In this document: positions 11,004 to 23,059 of the stretch, in pieces | Layout: every line of letters starts with the position of its first letter | Position numbering within the stretch: position 1 is the stretch's first letter | DNA from: Cladosporium sp. IMV 00045 | Taxonomy: Eukaryota; Ascomycota; Dothideomycetes; Cladosporiales; Cladosporiaceae | Length of the DNA stretch: 64,000 bases | Assembly (NCBI GenBank): GCA_001931905.2 | Contig: MSJI02000915.1 | Span: forward strand, 1-64,000 | Direction of reading: 5' to 3' | The notes under the pieces: model-generated | Told to the model about the DNA's origin: nothing | The model's database searches: none | What the model saw: the letters and a program-made list of their open reading frames with translations, nothing else | Position numbers and translations under genes: made by a program

Positions 11004-11665
11004 GGATGGTCCAGTCAGTGGAGGTTAGGAATAATGACATCGAGAATCACGTGTTTCTGCCGTCTCGTTATCTTCTATGCGGTGGAATTGCGTCCTCTGT
11101 GAGTCTTGTCGGCGAGTCGGAAATGTTTCGTCGTAAGAATGCATATCCGCGATGCTTGATTAAACCAGCAACGCGATGAAATCTGCCGAGGGCCAGATGT
11201 TCAATCCAAAGGACGCGCACCAGGTACCCTAGATACTCTTTGGCGGCCGACTATCTGCAGCAACATATAATTGAACGCTGTCACAGTTGCGTGATCTGTA
11301 TGAACAGTGAGCCGACTTGATTCCAACAAGCTTTCCCCAAGGACGAACAACATCTCCACGGCTTGGATTTTCTGTGCGGCCGCTTCTGCGGCCGCGTGTG
11401 GATCTTGCGTCAGTCTCCGCGGGCCAGGCCACTAGGGTTCACGGTGTTATCAACTAAACCCCGAGCACCAACTTGTATCCATAACTTGAGCGCTATGAGG
11501 TATTCAATGGCGGAATGGCGGAGTTAATGGCGGAAACACAAGCTCAGAAGTCACCTTGGAAGACTTTAAAAAAAGGCAATACGCCCGCCTTACGGAGTCG
11601 ACATTGCTTGCATCCAACATCACAGAATTTACCACAACGCCGACTGATCAAACTGCAAACTAAAC
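11004..11665. other. Intergenic with a NotI-type palindrome
   Basis: Holds the promoter of the next aldo/keto reductase. GCGGCCGC TTCT GCGGCCGC (11377-11396) is a perfect inverted and direct repeat, and a short ATGGCGGA-type triplet repeat lies at 11507-11532. No gene seen. Confidence 0.4.
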
Positions 11666-12953
11666 ATGACGAGAACTCAGAAATTCGGAGACATCGAAGT
11701 CCCAGTGCCCGGCTTCGGTGCTATGGGCATCAGCTTTGGCCTTGGAAACAACTTGACTCTTGAGCAAGCAGAGCCAGTGCTTCTGAAGGCTCTTGAGCTT
11801 GGCTGTACCTTCTGGGATACTGCTGTACGTCGATCGCCATCTGGTCTGGCTGAGAACGATCAATGCTGACAAGACTTTGTAGGTCGTCTACCAGGCCGGC
11901 GTCAACGAAAAGCTTCTGGGAGTCTTCATCAGGAAGCACAATGTTCGTGATAAGATCTTCTGTGAGCAACTTGATACCCTCATAGAAGCAGCATGTACTT
12001 ACATTCGTCTTCCTACGAACAGTGGCGTCTAAGTGTGGCTTCTCTGTCTTCGAAGATGGTGCCGTCACCAACTCAGCTACCCACATCAAGTCGTACATTG
12101 ACGGCACCATCGAGCGACTGGGCTTTGCGCCCGATCTTTACTACCTGCACCGCATCGATCCGAGTAAGCTTCATCAATACTGCACACACCGGATCACCCT
12201 TCTCACACTCACACAGACACCCCACTCGAGGAGTCCATCCCGGCTCTCGACGAAATCAGGAAAGCGGGCAAGACAAAGTACATCGGACTCTCCGAATGCT
12301 CCGCTAAAACTCTGCGCGAAGCAAACTCCAGTGCGTACAACTGCATCCTCATACTGGAGAGACAGCTGATCGAGTTCACACAGTCGCGAAGATCGATGCC
12401 GTCCAAGCCGAGTACTCTGCTTTCGAGACTCTGCACGAGACCGACGACCTGATCGCCACTGCAAAAGAGCTCAACGTCGCCTACGTAGCATACAGCCCTC
12501 TCGGACATGGTTGGCTGGTCGATGACTTCCCGTACAAGAGCCCCGAAGACTTTGCACCGGATGACTTCCGCCGTACAGGTAAGTGCGAGCAGATAACATC
12601 ATAATGGCTCCAATCGCGGCCTGGAATACGAAGATACTAATGTTTCCCACCTCCCAGTCCCCAAATTCCAAGGCCAAAACTTCTACAACAACAATCGTAT
12701 TGTCGACTCCATCAAGACCCTGGCTCAGCGCAGGGGTTGCACGCTGACCCAGATCGCGCTTGCGTGGGTGATTGCGCAGGACATGATTCCCATCCCCGGA
12801 ACGACGAAGCCACAACGATTGGAAGAAAACGTGGCATCTCGTGACATCGTGCTGACCGAAGACGAGAAGAAGGAGATTCGTAAAATTCTCGACGATATCA
12901 AGCCGGAGGGCAACCGTTACTCAGAGAAGCACCAGTCGATGGTGGGGCATTGA
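11666..12953 (+). CDS. Aldo/keto reductase
   Basis: Six exons: 11666-11824, 11883-11961, 12023-12163, 12217-12330, 12384-12578, 12658-12953; all junctions keep frame and give 327 aa. The introns are 52-79 nt. The product is an NADPH-dependent aldo/keto reductase of the AKR13-like (YakC) type: [11 protein letters not shown] at the N terminus, the catalytic tetrad Asp (FWDTA), Tyr (VVYQAGVNE), Lys (LASKCGF) and His (YYLHRID), then GLSEC, YSPLGHG and the cofactor-binding [16 protein letters not shown]. The substrate is unknown. Ends tail to tail with the quercetinase gene 145 bp away. Confidence 0.9.
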
Positions 12954-13098
12954 GATCTGGTCGCACGTGTTTCTGACAGGAGGAATGCCTTATGTTTCAA
13001 CGTTTGCCGTGACCTTAACCTCAGATCAAGTAGGAGCTCCCGAAAAGCATTCGTTTAAATAACAATCGCCCTCCCACCATCTCACAGAATTTCTCAAT

Positions 13099-14273
13099 CT
13101 ACGCCGGCCAAACCGGAGCATCCCACACTCTCGCATCGGCACGAAGTCTTCCATCCAGCGTGTCGTTTCCCTGACAAACGTAAAGAACCTTAGAGAAAGC
13201 TGCAGCGCCCCAAAACCGAAACTCAGTTTGGGCCGGCACAAAAACGACATCACCAACAGAAAGCGACACCACATCGTCAAACCCTTCAACCCAGACAGAA
13301 ATCAGTCCATCCACAACCTCTAGGGCAGTGTGCCCGGACAACCTCCACAGAGCATTTTCGTTGCTGACAGCAGGCTTCGACAGCGTGATAGTCCCTTCTG
13401 TGAACTTGCCATTCGACTGCGTGGCAGTCACGAAAGGCTGAATGACGGAATACCCATTTTTCGCAGAGCCCGTCAGGAATTTTGGTCCAAAGTCCTTCGC
13501 GACGAAAAACGACGTCGAATTGTCTCCTGCGAGCTGATTTGCGCCATTGTGCCAGGGCGCGGCAGAGTTCGTTGTCCCGTTAGTATCGAAAGCCCTCGGG
13601 GGGACGTAATCAAGCCTGGCATGGACGTCAAACTTCTCCAGCGAAGTGATAGTCGAAGGATCACCACCCGTGGCTGCCGTGGCGTTGCTGTGCGGTACGT
13701 AAGGCGCGAAAGAGCCCGACGAAACATTCGCCGAGCCGAGGAAGTAGAAGAGATCTTCAAAGCCGCCTGGGGAGATGACGCCGACCATTTCGGTGAAAGG
13801 GTCGGTGATTTGGAAAGTGTGAGTTGTGTTTGGGGGGACGGCGCCGTAGTCGCCTGGAGAGAAGACGCGGCCTTCGCCTACTGTGTCGTTGCCTTGGGAG
13901 GTCCAGAGGTTGAAGCGGCCGCGGAGGCAGTAGAAGTTCTCGAAGTGGGTTTGGTGGACCTGGGATCAATCGTTAACGGGGATCATTTCAGGCTCTTGGT
14001 TGCTCGAGCGCTTACATGAGGCAGGACGCCGAGTTCTGTGCTCGCAGGAGCGGCGGTACTGATCAGAGTGAAGGCATTCCCGGACGAAGGCCCTGTGACT
14101 GGAAAGCGATAGACCTGCGTGCCGACAACTACGCCGGGCAGAGTGTATGCTCGAACCACATAGGGACGGACATGGTCGGGGACGATGGATACTTCAAGGC
14201 TGCTTGGCTGGGCTGTACAGTAGGAGAGGCAGGCGGCGAGAACTGCCAGGATGGTAGAGGTAGTGGTACGCAT
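13099..14273 (-). CDS. Secreted quercetin 2,3-dioxygenase (bicupin)
   Basis: Two exons, 14273-14016 and 13959-13099, intron 56 nt; 372 aa. The signal peptide is MRTTTSTILAVLAACLSYCTA. The first cupin carries the metal site H86-V-H88-x4-E93 with H133 as fourth ligand; these spacings match the fungal quercetinase set H66/H68/E73/H112 closely. The splice junction falls exactly between H86 and V87, so correct splicing builds the metal site. The second cupin (HTALEVVDGLISVWVEGFDDVVSLSVGDVVFVPA) lacks the full ligand set, as is usual. The enzyme would cleave the flavonol ring with release of CO, probably detoxifying plant quercetin outside the cell. TATATA lies 60-65 bp upstream. Confidence 0.85.
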
Positions 14274-15315
14274 GTTCTTCTTCAATATGCCAAAAGAATG
14301 TGTAGATGACACCGCCGGAGGATTAGGAAGTCTATATATTGACAGTTCACTCGGATCATTTGCCTCATCTGCTACGAAGCTTGAAAGTTGAAATGATGCA
14401 GATTTGATCTGTCAGATGCAGGCATCACTGAACACGCTATGTTCATGCCTCAAGGCTAGCAGCGTAGTACGAAGTAAAGCAATTGCTCGAGCCTCTTCGA
14501 TCATAGTGGTGAAGATCCCTTTTCGAACATCCAATGCCACGTAGCGTGGTCGCTCCTCGTCAGCGCTCAAGGATTTGAATCGTTTACAATTCACCACATG
14601 AAGAATGTCACATACCTCTTGGTAGCAACAAGAGTCAACCCATCCATCAAACAACCATACTCACCACCGCAATCCTCGAAGTCAACATCAATGAATCGAC
14701 AAAACCGTGGCCCCATTCGGCTCGCAACGCCGAAGCCCTACTTTGACCCATTTAGGGCATAAACGATCACGATGCCGAATCCGAGAACGACCCCTACAAG
14801 CGAATCAGACGTGTGCATATGATTCGGCATAGCAGAACCGACACGCGTTGTGTTTGATGCCCGAATATTGCTTTCGATTTGCCGAGCAGGCCTTGCGAAG
14901 CTGGTTTGCGATGAAATTAGTGGGGGGCTCGGAGAGGGAGATTGGATGATAAGCGATTCAGCGCAGCAAGGCACTCGACATCGGCTTGAGATATACCGCA
15001 GGCCGAAGAGTTGGTTGCACTGGCAGGCCGAGGCTTAGAGTCGTTGGGTAGACCGGGCTAAGTAGCGTTTTGTGATCACGAGAAACCGAAGTATTGAAGG
15101 GCCGTTTTGCAATTTGCATAGCAATTCCCATCGTAGGTGGCAGGAAGCAGAAGAAGGTTGAAGTATATGACATGCAAGTTGGAATGAAGTGGTCGTTCAT
15201 CGACGAAAAAGTAAAGCGTTTCCCAACAGTTCCGCTTCAGGCGCAATCCAGGGCTCTTCAAAAGAAAAAGAGGAAAACCATCATTATCCAAATGTGACCA
15301 GGTCACAGCATCTTG
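14274..15315. other. Intergenic, promoter of quercetinase
   Basis: TATATA on the minus strand at 14338-14333 is the likely core promoter. The remaining ~950 bp shows no supported gene; the frames present lack an ATG or family features. Confidence 0.4.
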
Positions 15316-16760
15316 TCACTTCGTCCGCCAAGCGCCCACACCTACCCTCTCCATGGCGGGATTAGGAGGCTCAGACATCTCCGACAGTCCCTCCAAACTC
15401 GCCCTTCGAAAGCGAGATTCCCTCCTGAGTGCCTTGTCGTAGGAAGCAATCTTTGGAGCAGTGTTGGCCGCTGTGGGCGGCTTACTGATTTTCCACGCAG
15501 GTTGCTCGGGCGGTGTTTCTGGCTCGGGAGTGTCGATGCGCGGGGTGCGCCATTGAACTTTTCCGTTGCGTATGCTGGCTTTGCGCGTGGCGCCTAGCTC
15601 GGTGGCGGGGTCGAGGGTGTCGAGTTCGTGGGTTTTGGGTGCGTGGGAGACGCTGCTGGGTGATTTGAGTAAAGGTTTGTCGTGCCAGCCGAGGAGGATG
15701 GAGCGTTTCGAACGGGGTTGGTTGGCCTCGATGTCGGGCATTATGATTTCGCTTACGGACACCATGGGTTGTGTTTGACTGTCGGTGGAGGTTTTGTTGC
15801 GGTGGGAAGGTAGGCAGCTGGCGCAGAGAGGGCGGAGAGTCGCAAGCGAAGCGGCTGCGATACAGAGGCCAGCTTCGACGGCGGACAAGATGGTGATTGT
15901 GGTTCCTGTTTCGTACCATCCCTCGTCCTCCATCAGGTTGCCGATGTAGAAGATGCGGGCTATCGAGACAGCGCTACCTGCGCAACCAAGGAAGAGGATC
16001 AAGGCGGCGCTGATCTTGGCTGGGAATGGCATTGCCGCCTTATAGAGCAGTGTTACTGGCAAGATGGCAAGAATGATGTCGCTCACGGCATTGATCACGC
16101 CGGCCACCATGCCTACGATGATGTACACCTGCCCGCCGCCCACACAGTTGTCGGTGAGTGCGTTGCGAAGATAGTTGGCCGGAGTGCCGCACTGAAAGAG
16201 AACCATGAAGAAGTAGAATGTGCCAGAGAAGGATGAAATGGCAACGGTGATGTATAGTGTGACTCTTTGCCATCGCGAAATGAGGATTCGGAGGTAGAAG
16301 ATGCCCAGTGATATCTTGAAGATCACCATCGTGGCGGCGTAAAGGGCGAAAGCAGTTAGAAGGTACTGTAAGGCAGTCAGAAATATGCCATCGATTCATT
16401 GTCCGCGTCTCTGAAGCAGATACTGCGAAGTCGGGCAAAGAAGTCAAAGCACAGATTGGGAGACACCCGTACCGTAGCAACCTTTGAAATGAAGGTAAGC
16501 CCATCCAGGGACAAGTGTGGGTTTCCGAAAGCCCAGAGCACGAGTGGTATGTTGAAGCCAGCGTAAAGTGTGTACGTTACCTGAGATTCTATCAGTCCAC
16601 CTAGTCAAGAGACTCAGACACGAAGGACGCATACCGTCGCCAGCAATGTGATTGCATCGTCCCACCCAAAGCTTCGGATGATGAAGCCACGGACCCAAGT
16701 GCGCAGCAGTACTGTTATCCAAGTCAAGACAAGAAAGACGATGACTAGAGTGAGCATCAT
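15316..16760 (-). CDS. Pth11-like seven-helix membrane protein (rhodopsin domain)
   Basis: Three minus-strand exons: 16760-16635, 16580-16473 and 16365-15316, all phase 0, introns 54 and 107 nt; 427 aa. The product begins MMLTLVIVFLVLTWITVLLRTWV and contains the fungal rhodopsin-domain hallmarks: RSFGWDDAITLLAT after helix 1, the FQCGTPANYL loop with a conserved cysteine, C-VGGGQVYIIVG, and DIILAILPVTLLYK. Seven hydrophobic segments are followed by a ~165-residue hydrophilic cytoplasmic tail rich in Ser, Pro and Arg. There is no CFEM domain. The family includes Pth11, which senses plant surfaces in Magnaporthe, but most members have no known ligand. Confidence 0.85.
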
Positions 16761-17889
16761 GGCACGCCGCTCATGCGCTGCCTCGGCGTTCGTTCATGCT
16801 GTCCATTTCCACTTCTCACCAGGAGAGTGATGGTTCGTTTTGAAGGATGAAGTGACGGTACAGTCAGGTCAACAGTGAACCTGGTCGACTCGCGAAGCTG
16901 AAGAGGGTTCGAGGCAATGATTCGCACTTAAACTTGTGGCGTGGACATATTAGAGACTGCCGCTGCCACTGACCTGAAAGAAGAACATAACCAAAAGAAC
17001 GAAAGCCCCCCAAAGGAGAGAATGAGAAGTGAGAGGACCAGGCACACGGGCGTGGTCGAAGAACTTGAGACGTCGGTATATGTACCATAAAAGTACTTGC
17101 CCGTCCTGCCAGCATCCAGTAGTTGCTGAAGATGCTTTGAAGACTCGACGGTCGATCCATGGCGCGACACGAGCGTTGGATCCAGCCATGTGCACCGGCA
17201 GAGGGAACGCTCCAGTCTGCGCGTTTGGCGCTTGAGGGCCTCTCATCTTGATGTGAGCAGGAAGGCAGATATGGCGATGCTAGCACGGTGATTGCCGCCT
17301 GGTTGTGGAGATGACAGCGATCATGGCCAGTACTGTAGTGTCGTCCGGTCTTCATGCCCAGGCCGTCTCAAAGAAGCAGCAAGGCGAAGAGGAATCGGGA
17401 AGTGTTCTCGGTATCTACGGACACATGGCGCGTCTCCTCGGCCCTGCGTGGTCCTTTGGGTCTAGTGATGGGCCGAAATGCATCTCTAAGGACATCCGTC
17501 GATGGTAGCGCGGTGGTCTAAGTGCAACTAGTGAACGGAGAGAGGAAGACGTTGGTATCATGTCGGTTTCAAGCTAAATCCTAGCCAAATTTATTACCTA
17601 CCTTAGGTATTGACTGATCAAGGAAGAATTGACGGGAGTGGAGCTGGCTGGCACCTGGTGATCGACAGGGCCGGACGGGCGTGAACGTTCGGTCTCGCGC
17701 GCCTGCAAGCAAACCCCGGTCTCACCATCAACACCTAAAGCTGCCCAGCTAGCAATTGTCCTTCGATACCATACCGCTCGTGGTCGGACCATATGCGATG
17801 ACTGTCATGCTTGTCGGGTGAACAGCCACCTATACCCACTACTTTCAACCCTACCAATCCCAGCCGGACCACACTCTCAGCAGTCCACC
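16761..17889. other. Intergenic ~1.1 kb
   Basis: Promoters of the receptor (leftwards) and APC10 (rightwards). A 98-codon ATG-started frame on the minus strand (17246-16950) contains one hydrophobic helix (SLLWGAFVLLVMFFFQVSG) and might be a small membrane protein, but nothing supports it further. Confidence 0.3.
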
Positions 17890-18806
17890 ATGCCGCCTTC
17901 CACCCGCCGACAAGCTGCTACACGCAATCATCGCTACAGCGAAGTCAGTGCCGGCGGTCTGAGCGATGATCTGGCCGCCGATGAAGATCATGTAGTCACC
18001 GAAGACGAGCTGGACGAGCAGGAAGCAGATCCTGAACTCCAGGAAGCGTTTGAGGAGCTCCCAGGTATGCAATCAACAGTCACATCTACCAACACACCCA
18101 ACATCAGACCACTAACACATACTCTACAGAAGAACCAGTCGAAGAGCCTCCCTTCCCTCCACCAGGCCTCAAAGAAATTTCCTCCCTCGCCTCCTGGACC
18201 GTCACAACCGCCAAACCAGGTAATGGCGTCGCCGCCCTCCGCAGTCCCGACCTGAACCAATTCTGGCAGTCGGACGGTCCGCAACCACACCTCCTCAGCA
18301 TCCACTTCTTCAAACTCGTCAGCATCGTGCACATGCGCATCTTCCTCGACTTCGAATCCGACGAGTCGTACACCCCCACCAAAATCCAATTCCTCGCGGG
18401 AATGGGCGCGCACGACGTGCAGGAGTTCGCCGAGATGGCCTTCGAGCAGCCGACGGGGTGGATCGACGTGGACTTCTCCAACGTCGGGCCGATCGAGCAG
18501 GACGAGGACGAGGAGAACATGGACGCGCACAGGGAGATCGACTGGAGCAAGCGGCCGGTGCTGCGGGCTTTCGTGGTGCAGGTGCGGATATTGGAGAATC
18601 ACCAGAACGGAAAGGATACGCATTTGCGCGCTGTGCAGATCTTTGCGCGTGACGAGGCTCAGGGCGTGCAGAGGGGTGAGGCTCTGGGTGTGCGCAGTGC
18701 GAATGCGCTGCCGCTTAGGTCTGCTGCTGCGAAAGCGCCGGCTGCGAAGAAAGAGGGGAACAATATCAAGTTGGCCGACTGGATGCTTGAGCCTGATTTG
18801 CGTTGA
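17890..18806 (+). CDS. DOC1: Anaphase-promoting complex subunit 10 (DOC1)
   Basis: Two exons, 17890-18064 and 18130-18806, with a 65-nt intron; 283 aa. After an acidic ~60-residue N terminus comes the DOC/APC10 jelly roll: ISSLASWTVTTAKPGNGVAALR, FWQSDGPQPHLLSIHF, FLDFESDESYTPTKIQFLAG and HLRAVQIFARDE. This subunit helps the cell-cycle ubiquitin ligase APC/C bind D-box substrates. The protein ends ...PDLR, a Leu-Arg variant of the C-terminal Ile-Arg tail by which APC10 docks on Cdc27/APC3. A low-complexity Ala/Lys stretch between the domain and the tail is specific to this protein. Confidence 0.92.
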
Positions 18807-19918
18807 AGCAGTCATGCTGGAATTGTTGGCATACATAATGCGTACATCACTACACGGCATTGTGGTGTTACGGAAAGCACACGACGCGAGCAGCAACAGC
18901 TGCCACCCAGAGGCGAATACATGCATCGCATAGCTTCGTCCAGCACTACAGCAAGCTTGGAACACATCTATTGAAGGATTTCCAGACTGATGATACTTGG
19001 AGGCAGTATTGCGCCGATGCTGGGCCGCTTAGGCACGCTGCCACGTTGCCACCGCACCATGCAAGCTTCGAAGTGGAGTCACCCATTGTTCCGAAGTGGC
19101 GAGGACTGTCGCCCAGCGTGGCGTATAGTTGAGCTCACCGGATGAATGCTTCCTACCAGTTCACATGCGCAAAGGACACGCGAGGAACACGTTTGCGCAG
19201 AGAGAATTCAATAAAACAAGCGAACAAACAACCCGCGGAGACGGGCGCCTCAAGCGTACTGAAAGCATGGCATGCAGGGGTACCCATTGGGCAGAGTTCC
19301 GTCCTTCGCAACTCGGCTATGCCATCTGCATACCTTAATGTTTCGGCAAGACGCGAACAGTAATGGCGGTTGTTCCGACAAACATGTCCGGATCCGCGCG
19401 GACGTGGCACGAAAGAAATGTTACAATCCATCTCGAAATTGACATCAAAATTGACATCATTCCCCTGCGAATTTCTTTAGTCGCCGGATATTGCTCCGCC
19501 ACTTAGAGCTACATATGTATTGCTGCCCCCACCAAAGCGACAGGGCAGGTCAGGGCAAGGGTCTCTTGTCACTGCCGATCAACCTTCTTTGGTTCGCAGC
19601 AGAGTGAGGTATGAGTAGCACTACCGAGACTCTCAGTCATCGTTCCTCCGTTGTCCACACCTCACTTTGTCCTCACTACACTCCCTTTGAATCATTTTCC
19701 AGTATACTACATGTACTTTGTGATGCATCTTGACAACATCTGGCTCTAGCGTCGTTATTCATCAGTCAGGTCAAACTCCATTTTATCAACCGCATTATAA
19801 CCACTTCCCTCCCTCAACGCGATATCACTTCCACCATCACGGGTGGTGTCTCAGGAGACAAGGCATCTCTGCAGGTGATCTATCAATTCACTCCGTCACG
19901 AGCAAAATCACAGCAAAC
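18807..19918. other. Intergenic ~1.1 kb
   Basis: 3' flank of APC10 and 5' flank of the acetyltransferase. ATTGACATC occurs twice in tandem near 19438-19457. No gene, RNA or long repeat recognised. Confidence 0.4.
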
Positions 19919-21142
19919 ATGGAAGGTACGCCTGACCCCTCAAATTCATTCACTCAGCGATGTTACTGCCTGCCTGCCCGCGCATGTATCTTCATGTTTA
20001 CTGTACGCGCGCATGCAACCTTGATGACTCCTCCATGCACATGCGCAGTCACGCCAAAGCTTGAACAAGATACATCGCATTCCAGCCAACCAGTTCTAAG
20101 CTTCCAAGCCAATACCTCTGCGTACCAAGAAAGCACAACAAGCTAACCCTCTACCCATCAGAAGCCGTCCGCGACACCAACCCGGTCGGCGCCGGGGCCG
20201 ACATCGCCGCCATGATCTCGACCAACTCGGACTTTGTCGACTTCATCCTCCCGCTGAGGGAGCGTCTGGCGCTCTACGACAGATCCAGCCCGCCGGCTCA
20301 GCAGCCCAAGAATGACACCACCGATCCCGCAAAATCCATCCCGCAAGGCTTCATCGACGCCATGATGGTGCGCGAGGAAGTTTTTGTCAAGGAACAGGGT
20401 GTTGCGCTTGAGAATGAGCTTGACTTTGATGATCGTCGCTGCTTGTAAGTTTACCAATTGTTCGAGAGTTCGACTCTCCCTCTCCCGCGCCAATTCTAAC
20501 TTCAAATACAGCACATGGACCGCCTACGCCTCCGTCCCGGGCCACGTCCAACCCATCCCATCGAACGGGGGCCACCCCAACCGCCGCCAAAGCACTAGCA
20601 CAAAACTCCCCATCGGAACCATCCGCCTCGTTCCCCCACCCAACAACGCCACCCACCACTTCGACAAACACCGCTTCATGGACGGCCGACCGTACACCGG
20701 CCCACCGCGCTCGCTCATCCACAACGGCAAAGAAGCCTTCATCAAACTCGGCCGCCTCGCCATACTCAAGGAATTCCGCAAAGTGGGCGTATCCAAGCTC
20801 CTCATCGACTCCGCCCTCACCATGGCGCACGACTACCCTTACGTGATCAGCGAACCCCCCTCCGCCTCCGCCAAAGAGGAGCTGCGCGACACGCTCGGCG
20901 AGATCCTCGACATGAACACGGACTGGGAAGGGCTGGTGCTGATCCACGCACAGGTGGGGTTGCAGAAATTCTGGGCCCGGTGGGGGTTTGAGCTCGACGA
21001 GGGGTTGGGGGTTTGGGATGAAGAGGGTATTGATCATGTGGCGATGTGGAAGAGATTGGATCTTAAGAGTGCTTCGAAGGCTACGGCGCCGTATTCTTAT
21101 ACTGAGGAGCCGAAGCGGTTTAGGGGGGGTGTGTCTGGTTGA
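19919..21142 (+). CDS. GNAT-family N-acetyltransferase
   Basis: Exons 19919-19925, 20162-20444 and 20512-21142; 306 aa. The first exon is only 7 nt (ATG GAA G) and is followed by an unusually long 236-nt intron (GTACGC...ATCAG); it is inferred because the second exon is open and in phase and its first own ATG would cut off EAVRDTNPVGAGADIAA. Recognised elements are EEVFVKEQGVALENELDFDD, GTIRLVPPP and the acetyl-CoA-binding region IKLGRLAILKEFRKVGVSKL, then VLIHAQVGLQKFWARWGF (motif B). The substrate is unknown. Confidence 0.82.
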
Positions 21143-21610
21143 TGCTGATGAGAGTATGACTGACGAGTTGAGTTGGTGGCGAGCATTGAGCATGGAGCAA
21201 TTGCTGTTTGACAGGCGTTGCTGGTGTTGGTGCTGGATGGATCTCTTCTCCCCCTTCGATTGGAGGAGGAGTTCCTCTGGGGTCTGGACAACCGGCGAAC
21301 AAGAACATGAGCAAGAAACGAAACAATATACCCGGCGTTACTGGTTTGGCATACCTCTTCAGTTTTAGAAGGGGCGTCACGAAAAGAATCTTGAAAATTA
21401 CAAAGATGAGAAAACAAAACATCAACAACAGCTTTGGTTGCAAACTATCAAGCATTGCATGGGATGAAGGAGACTCAGAGTCGGCGTTCTGTTGCATGAG
21501 AAACTTCGTAGCATAGGAAGCGGACTCAAAGTCCTGCATTAAACTAGAAAACAATTCCAACGACCACAGTCCACTACTAACACAAAACCAAGTTCAACCA
21601 CCTGTCCTAC
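21143..21610. other. Convergent intergenic region
   Basis: The acetyltransferase and the GST end towards each other. A minus-strand frame from an ATG at 21539 (~139 aa, one hydrophobic helix) is open here, but it runs through both 3' flanks and is probably chance. Confidence 0.35.
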
Positions 21611-22725
21611 TCAAGGCCTAAACTCATAAGTCTGCCCCGTGACCTCCTCAATCTTCTTAATACTGGCCACATGACTTTCATGTTTCTCAATCCTCTCCAC
21701 ATACTTCACCAACGTCGGATACTTCTCTTTATCGATCCTAGGCTTGGCGGCAATGAGCGGGTAGGACATAAGGATGTCGGCGCCGGTGAGCTGGGCGCCG
21801 CAGAGGAACTCTCCACCGTCGGGGGAAGAGGCGAGCTGGGAGTCGAGGAAGGAGAAGTGCGTGGCATAGTTGTCGAGGAGGTAGAGGGTGTCGACTTTGT
21901 CGGCGATGCCGCGCGTGACGGGCTTGATGAAGAAGGGGACTGGGGAGGTGCGGACGTCTTGTGGAAGGAGGAATTAGCCCAAGAGATCCACCATCTGGCC
22001 GGTTGACGTTCAATGGAGAGGGGGGAAGTAGGGGGAAAGTAAACTCACTGTCGAAGAACATAGCCACCATCAACAGACTCATCAAACTGCCCTCGGCATA
22101 CTGAAGGTAGAATTTATACCTCAACCACTGCTCTGTCTCACCCCCAACCTTCCCCTCACACCCCTCCCTCCATCGCTTGGGGACGAGATGCTGCGCAAAA
22201 TGCTCGCACAGGTAGTCGAAAATGAGACCACTCTCAGCGATGGCGAGGGGTTCTTTGAGAGCAGGGGCGGAGACGGTGACGACGGGAGATTTTCCCAGGG
22301 GGTGGACTTCTTTCAGCTCAGGGCCGGCGAGTTTGTTGGGTTGCCGCTTGTAGACTTTGATGTCGTAGGAGGCGGAGGCGAGGCATTCTTCGAGGAGCCA
22401 GACGACGCGTTGGGAGCGCGATTTTTCGAGCCTGGGAGATGAGAGGGGGGTGTGAGTTGAGGTTTTGAGGTTGGTAAGTTGGGTAGTGAGATGTGGGCGG
22501 ATTGGGAGGTATTCATTTTTGCTTCTTTCTTTGCTTTTGCCTTTCCCTTTTCCGTCTGGTTGGGAAAGCGTTTGATGAAGGCTCGCCTATACAATACAGC
22601 AGAATATCTGGGTAGTTCGTCTATGTTGCGTGCATATGCATGTGAGACATTGGCGCAGAAAGGTGGAAGACTGACCAGTGAAGAGTGACCTGAGGCTTCT
22701 GTTCTTGTTCTTGCGAATCGGCCAT
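21611..22725 (-). CDS. Glutathione S-transferase, Gtt1-like
   Basis: Three minus-strand exons: 22725-22676, 22431-22049 and 21957-21611; introns 244 and 91 nt; 259 aa. The N-terminal thioredoxin-like domain begins VTLHWLEKSRSQRVVWLLEE, the signature of yeast Gtt1-type GSTs, followed by LGKSPVVTV (glutathione-binding cis-Pro) and IAESGLIFDYLCEHF. The all-helical C-terminal domain includes TGADILMSYPLIAAKPRI. Gtt1 relatives are membrane-associated in yeast and conjugate glutathione to xenobiotics. The first intron is long for this window. Confidence 0.88.
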
Positions 22726-23059
22726 TGTGAATTCTTGAATGTGTTGTTACAGAAAAATAAATAATAAGATGAATCTACGAGATGAAGACGCTTGCCACTT
22801 ATCAAATCAAACCCCTACGGCCGCAATCTTTGAGTTTGCATTCTCATTCATCGCATCGTCCAGCGAGCGATTTGTACCGAGGCTCATCTTTATCGCCGCG
22901 CAAGCGCCGCGGAGGGCCCTCCGCCAAACGGAAGCGCGGGAATGGCCGTGTGATTCCGCTCCCGCCCGCTGCTCCGGTCCTCCTGCGCGCGACGTCAACA
23001 GCTATACCGAGAGACAGGGCTTGAGAAGGCGGCAAAACACACATATACACATCGCAATC
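22726..23059. promoter_or_regulatory. Divergent promoter, GST and B15 subunit
   Basis: 334 bp shared by the two divergent genes, GC-rich near 22890-22990. No TATA box on the B15 side, as is common for housekeeping genes. Confidence 0.35.

Noticed and set aside
21120..21539. Minus-strand 139-codon frame with a hydrophobic helix
   Set aside because: Lies across two convergent 3' flanks; no homology features and no better evidence than chance.
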